Shown one piece after another: positions 8,447 to 16,249 of a stretch of DNA of 38,251 bases. The position numbers and the translations under genes were made by a program. Origin of the DNA: HRBIN12 sp035762085 (GTDB lineage: Bacteria; Actinomycetota; UBA4738; HRBIN12); NCBI GenBank assembly GCA_035762085.1, contig DASTPT010000108.1, forward strand, positions 1 to 38,251, read 5' to 3'. A model generated the notes under the pieces. That model saw only the letters and a program-made list of their open reading frames with translations, was not told the DNA's origin and ran no database searches. Position 1 is the stretch's first letter, and the number at the start of each line of letters is the position of its first letter.

Positions 8447-9438
8447 GCGTGCTGCGATGGGGCGTGCTGTCCACCGCGAAGATCGGGCGCGAGAAGGTCA
8501 TCCCGGGCATCCAGGCGGCCGAGCGGTGCGAGGTCGTCGCGATCGGCTCGCGCGACGCCGATCTGGGCAAGCGCGTCGCGGCCGAGCTCGGCATCCCGAG
8601 GGCGCACGGCTCGTACGAGGCGCTCCTCGGGGACCCCGAGGTCGAGGCCGTCTACATCCCGCTGCCGAACCACATGCACCGGGAGTGGACGATCGCGGCG
8701 GTCAAGGCGGGCAAGCACGTGCTCTGCGAGAAGCCGATCGCGCTGAGCTCCGCGGAGGCCCAGGAGATGGCCGACGTGTGCGCCGCCGAGGGCGTACGGT
8801 TGATGGAGGCGTTCATGTACCGCCTCCATCCGTCGTGGGTCGCGGTCCGCGAGTTGGTGGGCTCGGGGCGGATCGGGGAGCTGCGGGCGGTGCAGAGCTG
8901 GTTCTCCTACTTCAACGACGACCCGGCGAACATCCGGAACGTGCTCGAGTGGGGCGGCGGCGCGCTGATGGACATCGGGTGCTACTCGGTCAACCTGTCG
9001 CGGATGCTGTTCGGCGGGGAGCCGACGCGCGTGGAGGCCTCGATCACGCGAGACCGCGGCTCGGGGGTGGACGTACTGACGAGCGCGATCCTGGAGTTCG
9101 GCGACGGCATCGCCACCTTCACGTGCTCGACACGCGCCGAGCCCGATCAGCGGGTGGACGTCCACGGGACCGAGGGCCGCATCTCGGTCGGCATCCCGTT
9201 CAACATCCCCGGGGATCGGCCGACCGAGGTGTTCGTTACCGCGGGCGGCGACCCGCCGGTCGCGCCGGCCACGGAGGTCCTCACCTTCGACCCGGCCGAC
9301 GAGTACGCGGTGCAGGCGGAGGCGTTCGCGAGCGCCGTGCTGGAGGACGAGCCGGTGCCCCTGCCGCCAGAGGACTCGGTCGCGAACATGCGGGTGATCG
9401 AGGCCGTCTTCGCGGCCGGCGAGCGCGTCCGCGGCTAG
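8443..9438 (+). CDS. Gfo/Idh/MocA-family NAD(P)-dependent oxidoreductase (dihydrodiol-dehydrogenase-like)
   Basis: This 331-residue protein has an N-terminal Rossmann domain (GVLSTAKIGREKVIP, then AIGSRD and VYIPLPNHMH), the family hallmark CEKPIAL near residue 95 with the conserved Lys, and a C-terminal alpha/beta domain with MDIGCYSVNLSR. The GVLSTAKI form of the nucleotide loop and the GCY motif are typical of the trans-dihydrodiol/D-xylose dehydrogenase branch. Sugar or inositol oxidation is therefore likely, and the substrate cannot be fixed from sequence. The xylose locus 2 kb away makes a sugar substrate plausible but does not prove it. The 3' end overlaps the convergent oxidoreductase by 4 bases. 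Confidence 0.88.
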   Translation: MSVLRWGVLSTAKIGREKVIPGIQAAERCEVVAIGSRDADLGKRVAAELGIPRAHGSYEALLGDPEVEAVYIPLPNHMHREWTIAAVKAGKHVLCEKPIALSSAEAQEMADVCAAEGVRLMEAFMYRLHPSWVAVRELVGSGRIGELRAVQSWFSYFNDDPANIRNVLEWGGGALMDIGCYSVNLSRMLFGGEPTRVEASITRDRGSGVDVLTSAILEFGDGIATFTCSTRAEPDQRVDVHGTEGRISVGIPFNIPGDRPTEVFVTAGGDPPVAPATEVLTFDPADEYAVQAEAFASAVLEDEPVPLPPEDSVANMRVIEAVFAAGERVRG

Positions 9439-10487
9439 GTCGCGAGCCGGACGACGGTCCCGGTCTCGGCCGAGCGGCGCGCTGCCTCGAGCACCTCGAG
9501 ACCGAGGATCGCGTCCTCGGCCGGGACGGGTGGCGGCTTCCCGCGCTCGATCGCGTCGGCGACCTGCTCGTAGAAGCGCGGGTAGTCGCCGCGCTCCGTC
9601 GGCACGCGCTCGCGCTCCGAGCCGCGGACGATCGCCCCCCAGCGCTCGTGCGGCTCGACGCCGTAGCCTTCGTCGCCGGGCACCATCCCCTCCTGCAACT
9701 GCCGCTCCTGCGGGTCCAGGCCGTGCTTCTCGAAGGCGGCCCCGAGTCCGAGCACCCGGAACCGTGGGCCGAGCGCGCCGGCGACCAGGCTCATCCACAG
9801 GTGGCTGCGGACGCCGTCGGCGTGCTCCAGCGCGACGAACCCGTCGTCGTCGGCGTCGGCACCCGGCCTGCGCCGCCCGACCTCGGCGTACACCGAGGTC
9901 GGCCGGCCGAACAGCCTGATCGCCTGGTCGACGAGGTGGCTCCCGAGATCCAGGAGCATCCCGCCGCCCTCCTCGGGCTCGCCGTGCTCACGCCATCCGC
10001 CGCCGAGCGCCGGGTCCCAACGCTCGAAGCGGGACTCGAACCGCACGACCCGACCGAGCGCCCCCTCGTCGAGCAGCCTGCGCACCGTGAGGAAGTCGCC
10101 GTCCCACCGCCGGTTCTGGAAGACCGAGAGCATCGTCCCGCACTCGGCCGCGGCGGACGCGAGCCGCCGCGCGTCGGCCGAGGTCGGCGCCATCGGCTTG
10201 TCCATCACGACGTGCATGCCGGCCTCGACCGCGCCGAGCGCGATCGGCACGTGGGACCGGTTCGGCGTCGTCACGACCACGAGGTCGAGATCGTCGGCGG
10301 ATGACAGGAGCGACGCCACGTCTGGAACCACCCGCGCGCCGGCGTAGCGCTCGCGCGCCCGGGCGACGCGCTCTGGGTGGGTGGTCACGATCGCGTCGAG
10401 GGACAGCGCCGGCGTCGCCTCGATCAGGGGCGCGTGGAACACGGCGCCGCCGAGACCGAAGCCGACCAGACCCACGCGGATCGTCAC
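9435..10487 (-). CDS. Gfo/Idh/MocA-family oxidoreductase (YdgJ-like)
   Basis: The 350-residue protein begins with the Rossmann motif GLVGFGLGGAVFHAPLI, followed by VVVTTPNRSH and the family motif MDKPMAP with the conserved Lys. The C-terminal domain holds LDLGSHLVDQAIRLFG. GxGxxG followed by VFHAP marks the YdgJ/scyllo-inositol-dehydrogenase-like branch. It likely oxidises a sugar or cyclitol with NAD(P). It is only distantly similar to the neighbouring 8443-9438 enzyme (GVLSTAKI versus GFGLGGAVFH). The GTG start has a TAGGGT -10 box six bases upstream and no ribosome-binding site. The gene faces the previous oxidoreductase tail to tail with a 4-base overlap. Confidence 0.88.
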   Translation of the reverse strand: MTIRVGLVGFGLGGAVFHAPLIEATPALSLDAIVTTHPERVARARERYAGARVVPDVASLLSSADDLDLVVVTTPNRSHVPIALGAVEAGMHVVMDKPMAPTSADARRLASAAAECGTMLSVFQNRRWDGDFLTVRRLLDEGALGRVVRFESRFERWDPALGGGWREHGEPEEGGGMLLDLGSHLVDQAIRLFGRPTSVYAEVGRRRPGADADDDGFVALEHADGVRSHLWMSLVAGALGPRFRVLGLGAAFEKHGLDPQERQLQEGMVPGDEGYGVEPHERWGAIVRGSERERVPTERGDYPRFYEQVADAIERGKPPPVPAEDAILGLEVLEAARRSAETGTVVRLAT

Positions 10488-10493
10488 GCGCCG

Positions 10494-10499
10494 ACCCTA
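10494..10499 (-). promoter_or_regulatory. Putative -10 box giving a leaderless transcript
   Basis: On the minus strand TAGGGT ends 6 bases before the GTG at 10487 with no ribosome-binding site between. The geometry matches the boxes before 2300 and 22594. Confidence 0.35.
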
Positions 10500-10583
10500 C
10501 CGCGGACGGTCGCCACCCTGGGCGTTCGCGTTCGGACGGGACGTCGGCGATGCTGGCTGGACCGTGGGACGAAGGGGTGACCC

Positions 10584-11291
10584 ATGACGGATCTGAGTGG
10601 GAAGGTGGCGATCGTGACCGGCGCGAGCGGCGGGATCGGAGCCGCCGTGGCGCGGTCGCTCGCCGACGCGGGGGTGCGGCTCGGCCTGGCCTCGCGGAGC
10701 GGCGGCGACCTGGGGATCGAGGGCGCGGTCGCCGAGCCGTGCGACGTGCGCGACGCGGCGCGGACGGAGGAGTTCGTCGGCCACGTCGTCGACCGGTTCG
10801 GCGGGCTCGACATCCTGGTCGCGAACGCCGGGGTCGGGGCGTACGGGCCGTTCCTCGAGCTCGACCCCGAGCACCTCGAGGAGATGATCGACGTCAACGT
10901 GAAGGGCACGCTGTACGCGGTGCGCGCCGCGCTGCCGCACCTGCTGAAGAGCGACGCGGCCGACATCGTGACCGTCGCGTCCGAGGCCGGACGCCGCGGC
11001 CTGCCGTTCGAGGCCGTGTACTGCGCCTCGAAGTTCGCGCAGGTCGGGTTCACGCGGGCGCTCGACCACGAGCTCCGCGAGCAGGGCGTCCGGTGCACGA
11101 ACGTGTGCCCCGGCGGCGTCGCGACCGAGTTCGCGATGGGCCGCGGCCGCACGCCCGAGATGCCTGAGCTCGGCGGCATGATGCGCGCGGCGGACGTGGC
11201 CGAGGCGGTCATGTTCGTCCTCACCCGGCCCCGGAACCACCGGATCCTCGAGGTCGCGTTCCGGCCGGTGACCGAGACCTCGTGGGGGTAG
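10584..11291 (+). CDS. Short-chain dehydrogenase/reductase (SDR)
   Basis: This 235-residue classical SDR has the cofactor motif TGASGGIG (residues 12-19), CDV for adenine-ring contact, NAG at 81-83, and the catalytic set Ser133, Tyr146 and Lys150 (YCASK), followed by CPGGVATEF. The charge pattern after the second strand (ASRSG) suits NADP but does not settle it. The product is probably a cytoplasmic alcohol or ketone oxidoreductase with unknown substrate. GAAGGGGTGA precedes the ATG. Its stop lies one base from the stop of the convergent xylB, which leaves no room for a classical terminator between them. Confidence 0.9.
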   Translation: MTDLSGKVAIVTGASGGIGAAVARSLADAGVRLGLASRSGGDLGIEGAVAEPCDVRDAARTEEFVGHVVDRFGGLDILVANAGVGAYGPFLELDPEHLEEMIDVNVKGTLYAVRAALPHLLKSDAADIVTVASEAGRRGLPFEAVYCASKFAQVGFTRALDHELREQGVRCTNVCPGGVATEFAMGRGRTPEMPELGGMMRAADVAEAVMFVLTRPRNHRILEVAFRPVTETSWG

Positions 11292-11292
11292 G

Positions 11293-12780
11293 TCAGCCCG
11301 ACAGCGCGTGGAACGTCGGCCGCAGCGCCGGGTACAGCTCCCGGTAGCGCGCGTACGCCTCGCCGTAGTCGTCCGAGCCCGAGGGCTCGGTCGCGTCGCC
11401 GATCCGGACGAAGGCTCCGCACGCGTCCTCGACGGTCGGGTGCCAGCCGGCGCCGACCGCCGCGAGCGTCGCGGCGCCCTGTGCCGCCCCCTCGGCGGTC
11501 GAGGTCGTGACGATCCGCGCCTCGAGCACGTCCGCGAGGATCTGCCGCCACAGGTCGCTCTGGATCCCTCCGCCCGTCGCCCGGATCTCGGTCGCCGGCG
11601 CGAGGCCGGCCGCGCGGACCAACTCCAGCGAGTCCCGCAGGCCGAACGCCACGCCCTCGAGGACGGCGCGCGTGAGGTGGGCGCGCGTATGGTTCACCGT
11701 GAGCCCGACGAAGGCCCCGCGCGCGAGCGGGTCGGGGTGCGGGGTGCGCTCGCCGGTGAGGTAGGGCAGGAACAGCAGTCCGTCGCTCCCCGGCGGCGCA
11801 TCGGCGGCCTCGGCGACGAGCTCGTCGAACCCCGTGCCCGGTGCGAGAGCGTCGCGGTACCACCGCAGGCTCCCGGCCGCCGAGAGCATCACGCCCATCA
11901 GGTGCCACCGGCCGGGGACCGAGTGGCAGAACGCGTGCAGCCGCCCCTCGGGCTCGATCGTCGGGCCCTCGGTCGTCGTGAACACCACGCCCGAGGTGCC
12001 GAGCGACAGGGACGATAGGCCGGCCTGGACGGAGCCGACCCCGACCGCCGCGGCCGCCTGGTCGCCGCCGCCGGCCACGACGGGCGTCCCCGCGCGAAGG
12101 CCGGTGGCCGAGGCCGCCTCCTCGGTCACGGCGCCGGTGACCTCGGGTCCCTCGTACGTCTGCGGCAGCCAGTCGCGGGCGATCCCGAGCGCGTCGAGGA
12201 TCTCGGCCGACCAGTCGCGCGCGGCCAGGTCGAACAGGATCGTGCCGGCGCCGTCGGCCCGGTCCACGGCGCGGCCGCCGGTGAGCAGCAGGCGGACGAA
12301 GTCCTTCGGCAGGAGCACGTGCGCGATCCGCTCCCACACCTCCGGCTCGTGTTCGCGCACCCAGAGGATCTTCGGCGCGGTGAACCCGGTCAGCGCGTCG
12401 TTGCCGGTCACCGCGATCAGACGCTCGCGGCCGACCAACTCGCGGATCCGGTCGCACTCGGCGCCGGTGCGTTGGTCGTTCCACAGGATCGCCGGCCGCA
12501 GCACCTCGTCGGCCGCGTCGAGCGCGACGAGGCCGTGCATCTGCCCGGTGAGGCCGACCGCGTCGATGTCGGCGCCCGTGAGCCTCGCCCCCGCGAGGGC
12601 CTCGGCGACCGCCCGCTGCGTGCCGTCCCACCACAGCTTCGGGTCCTGCTCGCTCCACAGCGGCCGAGGGGTGTCGTACGGGTACTCGGCCGATGCGACC
12701 GCGGCAACGCCGCCATCGCCGTCGAGGATCACGGCCTTCGTCGCCGTCGTCGAGACGTCCAGACCCAGGACGTGGCTCAC
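11293..12780 (-). CDS. xylB: Xylulokinase
   Basis: XylB phosphorylates D-xylulose to xylulose 5-phosphate, which enters the pentose phosphate pathway. The 495-residue protein has the FGGY-kinase layout: phosphate-1 loop GLDVSTTATK at the N-terminus, GLTGQMHGLV with the substrate-site Met-His, ILWNDQR, the central GGGDQAAAAVG and LGTSG loops, and ATGGGIQSDLWRQILADV with the second FGGY signature near 400-420. Its length matches bacterial xylulokinases. GTG starts the gene, and its first bases overlap the stop of the upstream DUF4380-like gene as GTGA, which implies translational coupling. It is the last gene of the minus-strand xylose cluster. Assignment is strengthened by xylA, xylR and xylFHG in the same locus. 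Confidence 0.95.
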   Translation of the reverse strand: MSHVLGLDVSTTATKAVILDGDGGVAAVASAEYPYDTPRPLWSEQDPKLWWDGTQRAVAEALAGARLTGADIDAVGLTGQMHGLVALDAADEVLRPAILWNDQRTGAECDRIRELVGRERLIAVTGNDALTGFTAPKILWVREHEPEVWERIAHVLLPKDFVRLLLTGGRAVDRADGAGTILFDLAARDWSAEILDALGIARDWLPQTYEGPEVTGAVTEEAASATGLRAGTPVVAGGGDQAAAAVGVGSVQAGLSSLSLGTSGVVFTTTEGPTIEPEGRLHAFCHSVPGRWHLMGVMLSAAGSLRWYRDALAPGTGFDELVAEAADAPPGSDGLLFLPYLTGERTPHPDPLARGAFVGLTVNHTRAHLTRAVLEGVAFGLRDSLELVRAAGLAPATEIRATGGGIQSDLWRQILADVLEARIVTTSTAEGAAQGAATLAAVGAGWHPTVEDACGAFVRIGDATEPSGSDDYGEAYARYRELYPALRPTFHALSG

Positions 12781-13622
12781 GTCTCACTCCTTCCCGCGCC
12801 GGCCGCGCGGAGCGACCAGCGCTCGGTATGTCGGGTGGTGGCGCCCGGCTCGAGCGTCACGAGCGGGCCGAGCGTCTCGAGCTCGCAGAAGTCGTCGCAC
12901 AGGTAGACCTGGAGGGCGGCGGCACGGTCCGCGTGCACGGCGTCGGCGTCGACGTCGATCAGCTTCTCGAACACCTCGCCCCCGATCCGATAGGCGAGCG
13001 GACCGTCGCCGCCCGGCGCGACCCCCAGCTTCAGCGCGGGCCCGCTCGGTGCCGAGCGCACGTGGACGACGCCGGGCTCGAACGCGATCCGAGGGTCGGA
13101 GAGGTCGGTGTACGGCCAGAGCACGAGCGCGCGGTCGGCCTGCGGTCCCGAGCCTCGCGGCGGCAGCGGCAGCGTCGCCGCACCGCCCGGGCGGAGCTGG
13201 GTGAGCGCCCACGGCGCGACCGTCATCGCGCGGCCGGCGTCGTTGCGGACCTCGTGCTCGACGATCCAGCCGCCGCCGGCCGGCCGGACCGAGATCGCCT
13301 TCACGAACCCGGCCCCGTCGGCCGGCGCCTCCACGCGGACGCCGCCGTCGACCCCGGCGACCTCGCACGGGCGGTCGTCGGGCTCGTACGTGATCTCGGG
13401 CACCTCGGGCGCGGCCCACAGGCGGTGGCCACCGTAGAACGTCGACCGCCCGCCGCCCGGCCGGTCGAGACCCATGCCCGGCAACACCGCCATCACGTTG
13501 CCCCCGCCGCGGTCGAGGCCGAGCACGCGCGGGCCGACGGAGGTGGTCACCGTCACGGTGACCCCTCCGTCCTCCAGCCGCACGCAGCGATGCCCCTGGA
13601 AGGACACCGCCTCGACCGTCAC
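12777..13622 (-). CDS. DUF4380/aldose-epimerase-like protein, candidate mutarotase of the xylose operon
   Basis: The 281-residue all-beta protein has GPRVLGLD near the N-terminus, then YGGHRLWAAPE and a beta-sandwich pattern with alternating W/V strands (GGGWIVEHEVRN, MTVAPWALTQL). The GGHRLW-APE block is what I associate with the DUF4380 family of the galactose-mutarotase-like fold. Its GTG start overlaps the xylA stop (GTGA), and its own stop overlaps the xylB start in the same way, so it is translationally wedged between the two catabolic enzymes. A role in interconverting sugar anomers or recognising a xylose derivative fits this position but is inference. The canonical mutarotase His/Glu catalytic pair was not confirmed. 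Confidence 0.8.
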   Translation of the reverse strand: MTVEAVSFQGHRCVRLEDGGVTVTVTTSVGPRVLGLDRGGGNVMAVLPGMGLDRPGGGRSTFYGGHRLWAAPEVPEITYEPDDRPCEVAGVDGGVRVEAPADGAGFVKAISVRPAGGGWIVEHEVRNDAGRAMTVAPWALTQLRPGGAATLPLPPRGSGPQADRALVLWPYTDLSDPRIAFEPGVVHVRSAPSGPALKLGVAPGGDGPLAYRIGGEVFEKLIDVDADAVHADRAAALQVYLCDDFCELETLGPLVTLEPGATTRHTERWSLRAAGAGRSET

Positions 13623-14785
13623 CGGACGCCGAGGAGCAGGTCCACCGTCAGCTGGTCGAGCTCCTCGTACGGCAGGCCCCGTCGGCCGAGCGCCACTCGG
13701 TCGATCTCGAGCTCGCGGAGCGCCGTCGCGCGGTCGGCCGTGTACGGCCCGAGGTACGCGTCCATCGAGCCGTCGTCGCTCTCGGCGATCCGAGCGACGA
13801 GCGCCTGGATGTCCGGGTCCTCGTTCCAGCGGGCCGCCTTCTCCTTCAGGACCAGGTAGGTGCGCATGCAGCCGCGCGCGAACGCCTTCACGTCCTCGTA
13901 GTCCGCCGTGCGGTAGGCGTGCGCGTCGAAGTGGCGGCTGCCCTCGTACCCGACGTCCTCGAGGAACTTCACGAGGAAGAACGCCTGCTTCGGGTTCGCG
14001 GACCCGAACCGCAGGTCCTGGTCGTACCGGCCGGGGATCTGGTCGTTCAGGTCGATGTGGAACAGCTTGCCCATCGCCCACGCCTGCGCGACCTGGTGCG
14101 TGAAGTTGAGGCCGGCCATGTGCTCGTGCGCGACCTCGGGGTTCACGCCGACCATCTCGGGGTGGTCGAGCGTCTCGATGAACGCGAGCATCGCGCCGGT
14201 CGTCGCCAGGTAGATGTCGGCGCGCGGCTCGTTCGGCTTGGCCTCGAGCGCGAACCTCAGGTCGTAGCCCTGGTCCTGCACGTACGCGCACAGGAAGTTC
14301 ATCGCGTCCGTGAACCAGCCGAGCGCGCGGGCCGGGTCCTTCGACGAGTCGGTCTCGACCCCTTCGCGGCCGCCCCAGAACACGTACGTGGTCGCGCCGA
14401 GCTCCACACCCAGGTCGATCGCGCGCATCGTCTTCTGGATCGCGAACGCCCGCACCTTCGGATCGCTCGCCGTGAACGCACCGTCGCGGAAGATCGGGTC
14501 CGCGAACAGGTTCGTCGTGGCCATCGGCACGACGACGCCGGTCGCGTCGAGCGCCTTCTTGAAGTCCGACACGATCTGGTCGCGCTCGTGGGCGCTCGCG
14601 TCGATCGGCACCAGGTCGTTGTCGTGCAGGTTCACGCCCCAGGCGCCGACCTCCGCGAGGAGCTCGACGAGCTGCGCCGGCGTCAGCCGGTCCCGGACCG
14701 CCGAACCGAAGGGATCGGCGCCGACGTTGCCGACGGTCCACAGGCCGAACGTGAACTTGTGCTCGGGCCTCGGTTCGTACGCCAT
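13619..14785 (-). CDS. xylA: Xylose isomerase, class I (Streptomyces type)
   Basis: XylA converts D-xylose to D-xylulose with two divalent metals. The 388-residue protein is the length of actinobacterial class I enzymes, and its numbering matches them exactly: His54 and Asp57 (HDND), Trp137 (VFWGGRE), Glu181 and Lys183 (EAKPNEPRAD), Glu217, His220, Asp245, Asp255, Asp257 and Asp287. All metal and hydride-shift residues are therefore intact. The ATG has GGAGGTGA about 7 bases upstream. The downstream gene overlaps by four bases. A 94-base gap separates it from the upstream M24-like gene, the longest gap in the minus-strand cluster, so a separate promoter there is possible, although no strong box is visible. 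Confidence 0.97.
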   Translation of the reverse strand: MAYEPRPEHKFTFGLWTVGNVGADPFGSAVRDRLTPAQLVELLAEVGAWGVNLHDNDLVPIDASAHERDQIVSDFKKALDATGVVVPMATTNLFADPIFRDGAFTASDPKVRAFAIQKTMRAIDLGVELGATTYVFWGGREGVETDSSKDPARALGWFTDAMNFLCAYVQDQGYDLRFALEAKPNEPRADIYLATTGAMLAFIETLDHPEMVGVNPEVAHEHMAGLNFTHQVAQAWAMGKLFHIDLNDQIPGRYDQDLRFGSANPKQAFFLVKFLEDVGYEGSRHFDAHAYRTADYEDVKAFARGCMRTYLVLKEKAARWNEDPDIQALVARIAESDDGSMDAYLGPYTADRATALRELEIDRVALGRRGLPYEELDQLTVDLLLGVR

Positions 14786-14879
14786 CCCGACATCACCTCC
14801 ATCGCCGGGACCTCGTCCCGGCGCTCGTGCGGGGCCGCCCGGCCTCGCGTGGACACACCCGGATCCGAACCGCCACCTC

Positions 14880-16247
14880 CTATCCGCCCATCACCATCGC
14901 CCGGTCGGGCCGCAGCAGGAACGGCGGCAGCCACCCCGGGATGTTCGAGAACGGCAGCACGTCGGGGTGCAGCACGATCCCGAGCGCGTCCTGCATGAAC
15001 CGCCGTCGGGCCGCGATGCGTCCCCATGCCTGTGGGTACCGGGTCGCGAACTCCGCGCGCAGTCCCTCGTCCGCGAGCGCGATGCCGTCCTCGATGTTCG
15101 TCGTGAAGTACTCGGTCCCCGTGGCCGGGATGATGTCCACCTGCAGCGCCATGCCCGAGCGCAGCTCGACCGTCGAGCCCGGCGCGACGGGGGAGTTCAC
15201 CCACTCGTCCAGATGGATCTGGTGACCCGGGTTCAGGAAGATCCCGAAGAACGGGTCGCCGAGCCGACGCGCGACGATCTGGTGCAGCGCGCCACCGGTC
15301 TGGCCGACGTGGAGCGCGCCGTACCACTCGGCCACGGTCTCCACGTACGGCGCGACGAGCCGCTCGACGTAGTCGGCGATCGACGAGGGGAGCTCGGCGG
15401 CGTCCTCGACGACGAAGCCGGCCCGGCAGTTCAGCGCCCCCCAGATGCCGAACGCGACCGTGAACCGGTCGCCGCGCTCGATCGCCCGGTCGCCCGGACC
15501 GAGCAGGCCGAAGGTCGCGCGCTCGCCGGCCGTCAGCATCAGGTGGCACGACAGCGGCGCGCCGTTCCAGCCGAGGAGCGCGACCGCCTCGCGCTCGCGC
15601 ATCCCCGGTCGCAGCTGGTGCAGGAGCCGGCGCACCCCCTGCGACGTGGAGCAGGCCGCGTGCTCGAACGCCGCGAGCTGCTCGACCTCGTTGACGACGC
15701 GCATGCCGTCGGCCGCCCCGATGAACAGGTGCGCCGCGTTGTCCACGTCGGCGCCCATGGCGCGAAGCGTGTCCACGAGGAACGCCGGCACCTCGATCGT
15801 GCCTCGGTCCGCGTACTCCTTCCAGCCGACCAGCCCGACCTTCGAGCCCTCGCCGATCCCCTCGTCGGCCAGGATCTCCCGCAGCGGCCGCGAGCGGTCG
15901 CGCGGCTGCCCGGACAGGCTGAGGTCCTGGAACAGGTGCCGCCGCATCCGCAGCGGCGCCGCCCCGGCCACGCCGTAGCACTCGTTGCCGACGAGGATCG
16001 CCGGCTCGTCGTCGGCCCCGACCACGAGCACCGCCTCCTCGAACCGGGGGTCGAAGCCGGTGAGGTACGCGAGGTTCGCGCTGTGCTCTCGGTCGGCGTA
16101 CACGACGAGCCGGTCGTAGCCCTCCTGGTCCATGCGGGCGCGGAGCCGCTCGACCCTGGCCACGTACGTCGAGGGCGGGATCTCGGGCGTCTCGTCCGGC
16201 ATGCCGAACTCGGGGAGCTCGACCTCGGCGAGGCGCGCGACGGACAT
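14880..16247 (-). CDS. M24-family (creatinase/aminopeptidase P-like) protein with degenerate metal site
   Basis: The 455-residue protein has the two-domain layout of Xaa-Pro peptidases and creatinases: an N-terminal domain (about 25-180, RVERLRARM through VVNEVEQLAAF) and a pita-bread C-terminal domain (about 190-430). The usual five metal ligands are mostly lost. The first Asp (normally in DFG) is Ala265 in VAFG. The second, 11 residues on, is not Asp. His342 in GHQIH remains. The Glu before Pro is replaced in LQVDIIP, with Asp371 at best. Glu386 in NIEDG remains. It may act as a metal-free creatinase-type hydrolase or a binding protein instead of a peptidase. There are no signal peptide or membrane segments. 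It starts two bases after the CRTAC1 stop with GGAGG ahead, so it is in the same operon. Confidence 0.82.
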   Translation of the reverse strand: MSVARLAEVELPEFGMPDETPEIPPSTYVARVERLRARMDQEGYDRLVVYADREHSANLAYLTGFDPRFEEAVLVVGADDEPAILVGNECYGVAGAAPLRMRRHLFQDLSLSGQPRDRSRPLREILADEGIGEGSKVGLVGWKEYADRGTIEVPAFLVDTLRAMGADVDNAAHLFIGAADGMRVVNEVEQLAAFEHAACSTSQGVRRLLHQLRPGMREREAVALLGWNGAPLSCHLMLTAGERATFGLLGPGDRAIERGDRFTVAFGIWGALNCRAGFVVEDAAELPSSIADYVERLVAPYVETVAEWYGALHVGQTGGALHQIVARRLGDPFFGIFLNPGHQIHLDEWVNSPVAPGSTVELRSGMALQVDIIPATGTEYFTTNIEDGIALADEGLRAEFATRYPQAWGRIAARRRFMQDALGIVLHPDVLPFSNIPGWLPPFLLRPDRAMVMGG

Positions 16248-16249
16248 CG

